From an uncultured Bacilli bacterium (GTDB lineage Bacteria; Bacillota_I; Bacilli_A; RF39; UBA660), in NCBI GenBank assembly GCA_944363925.1, contig CALVVS010000009.1, positions 1 to 36,907 on the forward strand: DNA of 36,907 nt, given 5' to 3'. A program made the translations under genes and the position numbers. Every line of letters starts with the position of its first letter. Within the stretch, counting starts at the first letter, position 1. The notes under the pieces were generated by a model. That model had not been told where the DNA came from and ran no database searches. It was given only the letters and a program-made list of their open reading frames with translations. Positions 25,949 to 30,588 of this stretch are shown piece by piece.

Positions 25949-25977
25949 TTGTATTTTTTGTAAAGTTATAGTATAAT
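25949..25977 (+). promoter_or_regulatory. Promoter of the interrupted tRNA-Arg
   Basis: TTGTAT (25949-25954), 17-bp spacer, perfect TATAAT (25972-25977), 18 bp before the tRNA. It is intact although the tRNA behind it is broken, so it now transcribes into the inserted DNA. Confidence 0.8.
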
Positions 25978-25995
25978 TATTTTGTTGTCTGAGTT

Positions 25996-26035
<40 letters not shown>

Positions 26036-26072
26036 CGTTTGGTCTATCAAGAGTTATCAGTTGACAAAAGCA

Positions 26073-26101
26073 TTGTAATTACTACGATTTTGTGATATAA
26101 T
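26073..26101 (+). promoter_or_regulatory. Rightward promoter inside the left end of the element
   Basis: TTGTAA (26073-26078), 17-bp spacer, perfect TATAAT (26096-26101). It overlaps the end of the integrase-like tail on the other strand and points toward the tRNA-Arg at 26232, 130 bp away, across two palindromes. Confidence 0.5.
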
Positions 26102-26174
26102 CGTTAGTGTTGATTAAGAAATTAGTACCCATTTTAGTACCCACATTTCTTAAATTAATTAAAATTGATTTAAA
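26082..26174 (-). pseudogene. Possible C-terminal remnant of a tyrosine integrase
   Basis: A 30-codon frame on the minus strand, closed upstream by a TAG (26175-26177), ends NVGTKMGTNFLINTNDYITKS. GTK-x-GT tails like this occur at the C-terminus of some Firmicutes tyrosine integrases, and the stop lies about 48 bp from the proposed crossover, the normal position for int. The catalytic part (Arg, His, Tyr) is absent. Too short for certainty; the position is the stronger argument. Confidence 0.45.
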
Positions 26175-26194
26175 CTATTTTTAAATAGTTTAAA
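26169..26194. repeat. Perfect 26-bp palindrome
   Basis: TTTAAACTATTT (26169-26180) and AAATAGTTTAAA (26183-26194) are separated by 2 bp. It is either a protein-binding site near the attachment end or a hairpin that ends transcripts. Confidence 0.7.
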
Positions 26195-26198
26195 ATAA

Positions 26199-26225
26199 AT
26201 TTCTTACTAAATTTTAGTGAGAAAT
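26199..26225. repeat. Second inverted repeat before the intact tRNA-Arg
   Basis: ATTTCTTACTAAA (26199-26211) pairs with TTTAGTGAGAAAT (26213-26225) with one T-G pair. It ends 6 bp before the tRNA, so it leaves no room for a normal promoter directly upstream of that gene. Confidence 0.65.
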
Positions 26226-26231
26226 CCTTAT

Positions 26232-26308
26232 GTCCTAGTAGCTCAGCTGGATAGAGCATCGCCCTTCTAAGGCGAGAGTCAGGGGTTCGAATCCCTTCTG
26301 GGACGCCA
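26232..26308 (+). tRNA. tRNA-Arg (anticodon TCT), intact
   Basis: A full cloverleaf with CCA encoded. The acceptor stem GTCCTAG/CTGGGAC has one U-G pair; the anticodon stem TCGCC/GGCGA encloses CTTCTAA, giving TCT; the T arm is built around GTTCGAATC. It reads AGA and AGG, AGA being the main arginine codon of such AT-rich genomes. Both stems pair better with their own partners than the broken tRNA half would, suggesting the gene is one original unit. Confidence 0.95.
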
Positions 26309-26319
26309 TTTAGGTAATT

Positions 26320-26346
26320 AAAAGTCTTGATTTTCAAGGCTTTTTT
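26320..26346 (+). terminator. Terminator of tRNA-Arg
   Basis: AAAAGTCTTGA (26320-26330) pairs with TCAAGGCTTTT (26334-26344), one T-G pair, loop 3 nt, T-run after. Confidence 0.8.
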
Positions 26347-26357
26347 CGTGCATAAAA

Positions 26358-26383
26358 AAACAACTCTGTACTAGCAGTTGTTT
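26358..26383 (-). terminator. Terminator of the leftward three-gene operon
   Basis: AAACAACT (26358-26365) pairs with AGTTGTTT (26376-26383), loop 10 nt, followed on the minus strand by TTTT. It lies just after the stop at 26395. Confidence 0.7.
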
Positions 26384-26394
26384 AATAAATAAAA

Positions 26395-26613
26395 TTATAG
26401 TCTTGGTAAATTCTCACATTTTCTGGAAATAATTACATTAAAAATCTTATTGCTATATTTCTTGTGAAGATTATTAATCTTCTCTAATTTCTTTTCTATT
26501 GTCTTTACATTTTCTGTTATTACAATAAAATTAATAATTTTAATATCTTCTATAATCTCTAATGGAATATCCGAACAGTCATTTACAACAATATTTTTTG
26601 TGTGTTTAATCAT
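26395..26613 (-). CDS. Hypothetical small protein, third gene of the leftward operon
   Basis: 72 residues. There is alternating beta and helix, a basic Lys-rich helix (about 36-56), two cysteines and no recognised motif. It overlaps the upstream gene by 8 bp, so translation is coupled. I do not recognise it. Confidence 0.55.
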   Translation of the reverse strand: MIKHTKNIVVNDCSDIPLEIIEDIKIINFIVITENVKTIEKKLEKINNLHKKYSNKIFNVIISRKCENLPRL

Positions 26614-26905
26614 AATTCATTAACTCCTCGAGATCTTGACACTCATTAAGGTACTTTTTAAATGTATCATCATATTTTTCTAATAACCTTTCTTTTTCTT
26701 GTTCCCACTCTTTATGAGCTTTACGAAATATTTTAGGTGGCTCATTATCTATTAAGTTATCAAATTCTTTTCTAATTAATTTACATTGCTTATCATAAAA
26801 ATCTGCAAATAATAAAGTTGAATCTCTTAAATGAAGTGTTAATAAAGTAATAGTTTTAGTAATTATTTCATCGTCAGAATTTATATTACTTTTTTTCTTT
26901 CCCAC
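26606..26905 (-). CDS. Hypothetical helical protein, second gene of the leftward operon
   Basis: 99 residues, all-helical and highly charged, with likely coiled-coil segments (about 40-95), two cysteines and no membrane segment. It starts 20 bp after the first gene and overlaps the third. Possible roles are a partner or antitoxin-like protein; nothing in the sequence decides this. Confidence 0.55.
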   Translation of the reverse strand: MGKKKSNINSDDEIITKTITLLTLHLRDSTLLFADFYDKQCKLIRKEFDNLIDNEPPKIFRKAHKEWEQEKERLLEKYDDTFKKYLNECQDLEELMNYD

Positions 26906-26925
26906 GTTTTACCTCATTTCATTAT

Positions 26926-27243
26926 TTAGCTATATAAAGTTTCGTTTTCCTTAATAGCAAAAAATACCATTTCTATACCGTTTTCAACTGCTGTCATAAA
27001 GATAGACTTATTATAAGGTGTTAAATACCAATAATACTTTTTTTCGTCCTTATCTTTAATAATCCCAAATTCATAATTATTTTTTGGAGCATAAGCCACT
27101 AGATGATCCTCTACCAGATGAAATTTAATACCAGCATTAATATATGGTTTCACATATTCGTCAAAATCTTCTCTTGCAAAAAATCTATCCAATTCATCCA
27201 CTAATGGTTTAGCACAATACTTCTTACTTCTTATTGCTTTCAC
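26926..27243 (-). CDS. Hypothetical protein, first gene of the leftward operon
   Basis: 105 residues from a GTG start with GGAAAGG before it. It is a mixed alpha/beta, soluble protein rich in Tyr, Phe and acidic residues (NAGIKFHLVEDHLVAYAPKN at about 37-56). I do not recognise the family. It diverges from the repressor gene at 27360 with 116 bp between them, a layout in which that repressor could control this operon. Confidence 0.55.
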   Translation of the reverse strand: MKAIRSKKYCAKPLVDELDRFFAREDFDEYVKPYINAGIKFHLVEDHLVAYAPKNNYEFGIIKDKDEKKYYWYLTPYNKSIFMTAVENGIEMVFFAIKENETLYS

Positions 27244-27318
27244 TTCCTTTCCTAATCATTTTGCATATCTACCCAGCAAATCTTTTACACTATTACTTAC
27301 TGGAGTATGTTATTTAAA

Positions 27319-27359
27319 AATCGTATCATATTATTAATGGTAAAGTTGGTGATACGATT
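27319..27359. promoter_or_regulatory. Inverted repeat overlapping the start region of the XRE repressor gene
   Basis: AATCGTATCA (27319-27328) and TGATACGATT (27350-27359) are perfect 10-bp half-sites, 31 bp centre to centre (about three helical turns). The second touches the GTG start at 27360 and includes part of its ribosome site. It could be the operator of this repressor or an RNA hairpin that hides the ribosome site. Confidence 0.6.
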
Positions 27360-27617
27360 GTGAAATTAAACAAAGTATTCGGCAACAATGTGAAATATTT
27401 TAGATTTCGGAAAAAATATACACAAGAGAAAGTTGCTGAACTAACCGATACTAGTGTAACTTATATAAGTCAACTAGAATTAGGTCATCATACTCCGTCT
27501 TTTGAGAAGCTGGAACTTCTTTCAAAAGCGTTGGGTGTTGAGCCTTTTGAGTTTTACGTCAAAAGGGACTTTAAAAAGTTGCCTGCTAGAGTGGATATGA
27601 CAAATACTGATGAATAA
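27360..27617 (+). CDS. XRE-family repressor
   Basis: 85 residues from a GTG start. A complete helix-turn-helix domain (about 8-65, KYTQEKVAELTDTSVTYISQLELGHHTPSF) is followed by a short charged tail. It is like the small repressors that keep ICEs and prophages silent. Its divergent position between the leftward operon and the rightward control genes suggests it is the main switch of the element end. It is followed by a strong terminator. Confidence 0.85.
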   Translation: MKLNKVFGNNVKYFRFRKKYTQEKVAELTDTSVTYISQLELGHHTPSFEKLELLSKALGVEPFEFYVKRDFKKLPARVDMTNTDE

Positions 27618-27640
27618 CAATTACGGTTGTTATTCTTTTT
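27612..27640 (+). terminator. Terminator of the XRE repressor
   Basis: GAATAACAA (27612-27620) pairs perfectly with TTGTTATTC (27627-27635), loop 6 nt, then TTTTT. The stop codon lies in the first arm. Confidence 0.88.
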
Positions 27641-27673
27641 CATTATATCACATTTTTTATTATCAAAGTTAAT

Positions 27674-27698
27674 TATTTTGCGTGCATTGGGCAAAATA
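27674..27698. promoter_or_regulatory. Inverted repeat upstream of the double helix-turn-helix gene
   Basis: TATTTTGC (27674-27681) and GCAAAATA (27691-27698) are perfect 8-bp half-sites with a 9-bp spacer, 46 bp before the start codon. A likely operator for the gene behind it. Confidence 0.5.
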
Positions 27699-27743
27699 GC
27701 AAATACACCTGTTAAAATGCGACAATATTTTCAGGTGGTAACA

Positions 27744-28175
27744 ATGTATTTTAATAATTTACAATATTTAAGAAATGAGAAAGAATTAACTCAAAGAGAA
27801 GTATCAGAAATATTGAATTGCAAAAGAAGTACTTATGATAATTGGGAACATGGTAACGTTATGATTCCTCTTGATATGGCTGATAAGTTATCTTGCTTTT
27901 ATAAAGTAAAACTATCATACATTTATGGTATTGATAAAGAACTAATTAAAGTAGAAAATATCAAAAGAATTAATTATGATAAAATGCTTACTACTTTAAA
28001 TGAGAAAAAAGAAGAATATAAGCATACTTATACTTACATAGCTGATAATATAAAATGCAATGTTTCAACAGTATATAGATATTTTAAAGGCGAATTTTTC
28101 CCACCTATTGATAGACTAGTCGCTTTAGCTAATTTATATAATATGGAGCTTGATGTGTTGTGTGGTAAACTGTAA
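27744..28175 (+). CDS. Regulator with two tandem XRE-type helix-turn-helix domains
   Basis: 143 residues from the ATG at 27744, which has AGGTGG at good spacing; the open frame further upstream begins inside the previous terminator and is not used. The first domain (about 5-60) has KELTQREVSEILNCKRSTYDNWEHG, the second (about 90-142) YTYIADNIKCNVSTVYRYFKG. Two binding domains in one chain suggest binding of a two-part operator as a monomer. It is part of the element's control block. Confidence 0.8.
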   Translation: MYFNNLQYLRNEKELTQREVSEILNCKRSTYDNWEHGNVMIPLDMADKLSCFYKVKLSYIYGIDKELIKVENIKRINYDKMLTTLNEKKEEYKHTYTYIADNIKCNVSTVYRYFKGEFFPPIDRLVALANLYNMELDVLCGKL

Positions 28176-28186
28176 AATTTTACCTG

Positions 28187-28215
28187 TTTTCTTATTCGTA
28201 AAACAATGCTATAAT
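28187..28215 (+). promoter_or_regulatory. Possible promoter of the 28244 gene
   Basis: Perfect TATAAT at 28210-28215 with a poor -35 (TTTTCT at 28187-28192) at 17 bp. The start codon is 28 bp downstream. Confidence 0.45.
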
Positions 28216-28243
28216 AAAAACAACGAAAGGTCTATATTAGTTT

Positions 28244-28621
28244 ATGAATAATAAGTATTTAGAATTGAAAGAAAAATTAACATCTCAAAGCAATATTGAA
28301 TTACAAAAAAAGTTTTTTGAATTAGCACAAAAATTTACAGATCCAACTGATAAGGTTAAAAGTATATTAAATGATAATCTAGTTAATCAATTTGAAGAAA
28401 CGAAAGATAACATTACTTTCGGAGTTTTTATTAAAAAACAAAATAATTCTTATTATGTATCTATAATTATTTTTGACACTGATTATACGTTTTCAAACCT
28501 GAACGCAAAAACTTATAACAATTTAGAAGAAGCAAACACCTATTTTTCTTCTTTAAAAGATTTAATAAAAAATAACGATCTTGAAAGTTTATCTGCTAGT
28601 TTATTAAAAAACTGTCAATGA
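28244..28621 (+). CDS. Hypothetical protein of the element control block
   Basis: 125 residues, soluble, mostly helical with a central beta segment (about 60-90, FGVFIKKQNNSYYVSIIIFD). There are no recognised motifs and one cysteine near the end. It has its own likely promoter and an AAAGG ribosome site. The family is unknown to me. Confidence 0.55.
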   Translation: MNNKYLELKEKLTSQSNIELQKKFFELAQKFTDPTDKVKSILNDNLVNQFEETKDNITFGVFIKKQNNSYYVSIIIFDTDYTFSNLNAKTYNNLEEANTYFSSLKDLIKNNDLESLSASLLKNCQ

Positions 28622-28657
28622 CGAGCAATAATTACACAATAGCACTTAAAACTATGA

Positions 28658-28758
28658 TATAATTATATATATCAATGATATATGGTAGATAAATTTTACT
28701 TGTAATTATATATAGATGGTAGTATTAGTCTATAAACAGATTAGTTCTACCATTTTTC
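28658..28758 (+). promoter_or_regulatory. -10 element followed by a terminator-like leader hairpin
   Basis: TATAAT at 28658-28663 (weak -35) is followed by a two-part hairpin: ATGGTAG (28716-28722) with CTACCAT (28747-28753) outside and TAGTCT with AGATTA inside, then TTTTT. It lies 35 bp before the start codon at 28793. This is the form of an attenuator or of a small RNA of about 90 nt. Confidence 0.55.
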
Positions 28759-28792
28759 ATTTGATAACGTGTTTATGAAATGGAGGTATATA

Positions 28793-29029
28793 ATGCTTGT
28801 AAAAGAACAAACTGGGGTTATTGTTATTGATTTAAAGCCTATGCTCGAATTAAGAAATATGACACCATATAAATTAAGTCAACTCTCTGGAATTGATAAG
28901 GATACCATTTATAAATATGTTAATGGACAAGTTTTATATAGAGTTGATTTATTTAATCTCGCTAAAATCTGTCATATTCTTAAATGTGAATTACACCAAA
29001 TTATGTGGTATGAAGAAAATGGTAAATAA
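28793..29029 (+). CDS. Small XRE-family regulator
   Basis: 78 residues from the ATG at 28793 (TGGAGG at good spacing); an in-frame ATG at 28769 lacks a site. The helix-turn-helix occupies most of the protein (NMTPYKLSQLSGIDKDTIYKYVNGQ), of the type found in Cro-like controllers of ICEs. It lies behind a terminator-like leader and before the attenuated regulator gene. Confidence 0.8.
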   Translation: MLVKEQTGVIVIDLKPMLELRNMTPYKLSQLSGIDKDTIYKYVNGQVLYRVDLFNLAKICHILKCELHQIMWYEENGK

Positions 29030-29075
29030 ATCATTTTATATTTTTATTATATTTATTTTATATTTTTTTTAGGTA

Positions 29076-29103
29076 TTGGCTTTTATAAAATGCGTGGTAC
29101 AAT
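29076..29103 (+). promoter_or_regulatory. Promoter of the attenuated leader
   Basis: TTGGCT (29076-29081), 16-bp spacer, TACAAT (29098-29103), with TG one base before the -10 (extended -10). Confidence 0.65.
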
Positions 29104-29130
29104 GTGTATAGTAGTAAAAACTATAAGCAA

Positions 29131-29178
29131 ATGAGCCTATGCTTGTTGTTACGACTATTCCCTGTAAAATGGGAATAG
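29131..29178 (+). CDS. Leader peptide of 15 codons
   Basis: ATG followed by codons for SLCLLLRLFPVKWE and a TAG. Five of 15 residues are leucine, in a run just before the hairpin, and the last eight codons lie inside the terminator stem (29153-29180). Ribosomes moving through or stalling here would decide whether the hairpin forms. The start codon has no clear ribosome site. The arrangement recalls the leader that controls tet(M) in Tn916. Confidence 0.5.
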   Translation: MSLCLLLRLFPVKWE

Positions 29179-29186
29179 TCTTTTTT
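29153..29186 (+). terminator. First attenuator/terminator of the leader
   Basis: GACTATTCCC (29153-29162) pairs perfectly with GGGAATAGTC (29171-29180), loop 8 nt, followed by six T. It is one of the strongest intrinsic terminators in the window, about 50 nt after the promoter and with no full gene before it. Confidence 0.88.
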
Positions 29187-29248
29187 ACTACTTTGTGCTA
29201 ACATATAAAGCAATTTAATTGTTTTATATGTTAGGGGGTGATTTGTGA

Positions 29249-29374
29249 ATGCACTATTGCAAATTTTCAAGCGAACATAAGGGATACTTTCCCCCAAAAT
29301 CCAAAAGTTACGGCAATAAAACATTTAACTTATCACTTAAACATAAGAGTAATAGCTTTTTTATCAACCGATAA
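29249..29374 (+). CDS. Small basic protein or second leader ORF
   Basis: 41 residues, ATG 6 nt after AGGGGGTGAT, almost the perfect ribosome site. The product is basic and rich in Lys, Ser and aromatic residues (starts MHYCKFSSEHKGYFPPKSKS), with one cysteine. Its last codons lie in the stem of the second terminator (29345-29394). It may be a true small protein or a second translated leader that controls that hairpin. Confidence 0.55.
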   Translation: MHYCKFSSEHKGYFPPKSKSYGNKTFNLSLKHKSNSFFINR

Positions 29375-29394
29375 ACTGGCTGTTGCTCTTTTTT
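29345..29394 (+). terminator. Second attenuator/terminator before the sigma-like regulator
   Basis: AAGAGTAATAGC (29345-29356) pairs with GCTGTTGCTCTT (29379-29390), two T-G pairs, followed by TTTT. It ends 21 bp before the start codon of the next gene. Confidence 0.72.
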
Positions 29395-29414
29395 CATAGT
29401 TGGAGGGAATTGTT

Positions 29415-29873
29415 ATGAATTACACACACATATTAACTGATTTTATGATTAAACAGTTTGATGTAAAAAAACTAGAAGAAATAGTAAAAGCCTTTTTGGA
29501 ATTAGTAGAAACTGCAACCCTAATACTTGACGATAAAGATTACTATATCCGAATTACACCTACTTATGAAGTGGAACTTGCTGGTAAATCTAGTGTTCGT
29601 AATACTTGTAGTAAAATCGAAACATTTATGATTTATGAATATGATAGCAAAGATAAATTAAGGGATTTAATAGTAAAATATCCAAGTGCTTTAGAAAAAC
29701 TTACTAAAGAAGAAAAGGAACTATTTATTCGTTGCTTTATGAATAAGGAAAAAAAGACTTATATACAAGAAGCTATGATTTTACATCAATACCAATATGA
29801 TCGTTTAAAGAAAAGTGCTATTATCAAATTCTGTGTATTTTTAGGATTAGATAAATATATCAATAATTTTTAA
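29415..29873 (+). CDS. Sigma-like/ArpU-like transcriptional activator
   Basis: 152 residues from the ATG at 29415 (GGAGGG before it). The N-terminal part is helical with a beta patch, and the C-terminus (about 100-145) is a sigma-70 region 4-like helix-turn-helix with LTKEEKELFIRCFMNK and the YDRLKKSAIIKF helix. Phage ArpU-type late activators and Orf7 of Tn916 have this size and shape and switch on transfer or late genes. Being placed behind two terminators suggests it is made only on antitermination. Confidence 0.7.
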   Translation: MNYTHILTDFMIKQFDVKKLEEIVKAFLELVETATLILDDKDYYIRITPTYEVELAGKSSVRNTCSKIETFMIYEYDSKDKLRDLIVKYPSALEKLTKEEKELFIRCFMNKEKKTYIQEAMILHQYQYDRLKKSAIIKFCVFLGLDKYINNF

Positions 29874-29881
29874 AGGCTCAT

Positions 29882-29903
29882 AAGGAGGTATATTATGACT
29901 TAA
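29882..29903 (+). other. Two-codon ORF behind a consensus ribosome site
   Basis: AAGGAGG (29882-29888) and correct spacing lead to ATG ACT TAA (29895-29903). It is either the stump of a lost gene or a deliberate ribosome-binding mini-ORF; no reading frame resumes nearby. Confidence 0.5.
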
Positions 29904-29913
29904 TTCTGCACTT

Positions 29914-29942
29914 TTGACAAATGATTTAATAGATGTTATAGT
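29914..29942 (+). promoter_or_regulatory. Strong promoter of the surface-protein operon
   Basis: Perfect TTGACA (29914-29919), 17-bp spacer, TATAGT (29937-29942), 21 bp before the start codon at 29964. The best promoter of the element part. Confidence 0.88.
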
Positions 29943-29963
29943 GCTGGCAAGAGGTGGAAAAAT

Positions 29964-30545
29964 ATGTCTAGGAAGAAGATAATTTTAATTTCATTACTTG
30001 CTATTACTGTTATAGTTTCTAATTTTGTCGCTTTTCATTTTTTTAGTAACGATAGTAGCTCAAAAGTTGATACATCTAAACAACTTAAAACTAATATAAA
30101 AGAAGAAGAAAAGAAAGATAAAACGGATAACAAAGAAACAGAAAAAGAAGAAACTAATTCTGAAATAACAACTCCCCAAACTAATGAAACAGAAAAACAA
30201 AATATAGAAGAAACACCAAAAGAAAATCCAAATAATAATGTTCATACAACACCACAGCCACAAACTCCAAGCAATAATCAAACAACTACAAAACAGCCTA
30301 CTACTCCACCAAAAGTAGTAGAAACACCAAGCTGTACTCCAAAATTATTTTATGTTGTTTTTAGAGCTGACTTTGACAGTTTAGATAAGTTAAAGGCTAC
30401 AGCTGAACAGTATAAAGAAATCTACGGTTTTACTGGTTATGAATATATGAGTGCAACTGATGACTGTGGTGATACTTATTATCAATTAACAATGAGAACA
30501 AAAGATGATAAACTTGTTGAATATTCGGATATTCCAAAGCCTTAA
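29964..30545 (+). CDS. Membrane-anchored Thr/Pro/Glu-rich surface protein
   Basis: 193 residues. One N-terminal membrane helix or uncleaved signal (about 5-27) has no lipobox. A long low-complexity linker rich in Lys/Glu, then Thr/Pro/Asn/Gln (about 35-120), leads to a small C-terminal domain (about 122-190) with two cysteines (in PSCTPK and DDCGD) that may form a disulfide. The linker would cross the cell wall and present the small domain. The partner may be the adhesin encoded next. The ribosome site is AGAGGTGG. Confidence 0.7.
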   Translation: MSRKKIILISLLAITVIVSNFVAFHFFSNDSSSKVDTSKQLKTNIKEEEKKDKTDNKETEKEETNSEITTPQTNETEKQNIEETPKENPNNNVHTTPQPQTPSNNQTTTKQPTTPPKVVETPSCTPKLFYVVFRADFDSLDKLKATAEQYKEIYGFTGYEYMSATDDCGDTYYQLTMRTKDDKLVEYSDIPKP

Positions 30546-30556
30546 CAGGCTTTTTT
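30536..30556 (+). terminator. Terminator after the linker protein gene
   Basis: AAAGCCT (30536-30542) pairs perfectly with AGGCTTT (30547-30553), loop 4 nt, then TTT. The stop codon starts in the loop. No new promoter is evident before the adhesin gene, so it may only lower the amount of downstream message. Confidence 0.7.
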
Positions 30557-30588
30557 CTTTTGGCTAAAATTAAGGAGGAATTTATTAT

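Noticed and set aside
27627-27743. Upstream extension of the double helix-turn-helix protein
   Set aside because: It would start within the previous gene's terminator and adds a hydrophobic stretch unlike regulators; ATG 27744 has the ribosome site.
29121-29324. A 67-codon minus-strand frame across the leader region
   Set aside because: It runs through two terminators and the 41-codon ORF with a good ribosome site on the other strand; no start signal was found.
30060-30281. A Phe-rich hydrophobic open frame on the minus strand
   Set aside because: It is the antisense image of the Lys/Glu/Thr linker codons of the 29964 gene, not a membrane protein.
30150-30330. Short repeats as a possible CRISPR array
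   Set aside because: They are low-complexity codons for Thr, Pro, Asn and Gln in the linker; there are no regular repeats with spacers and no cas genes in the window.
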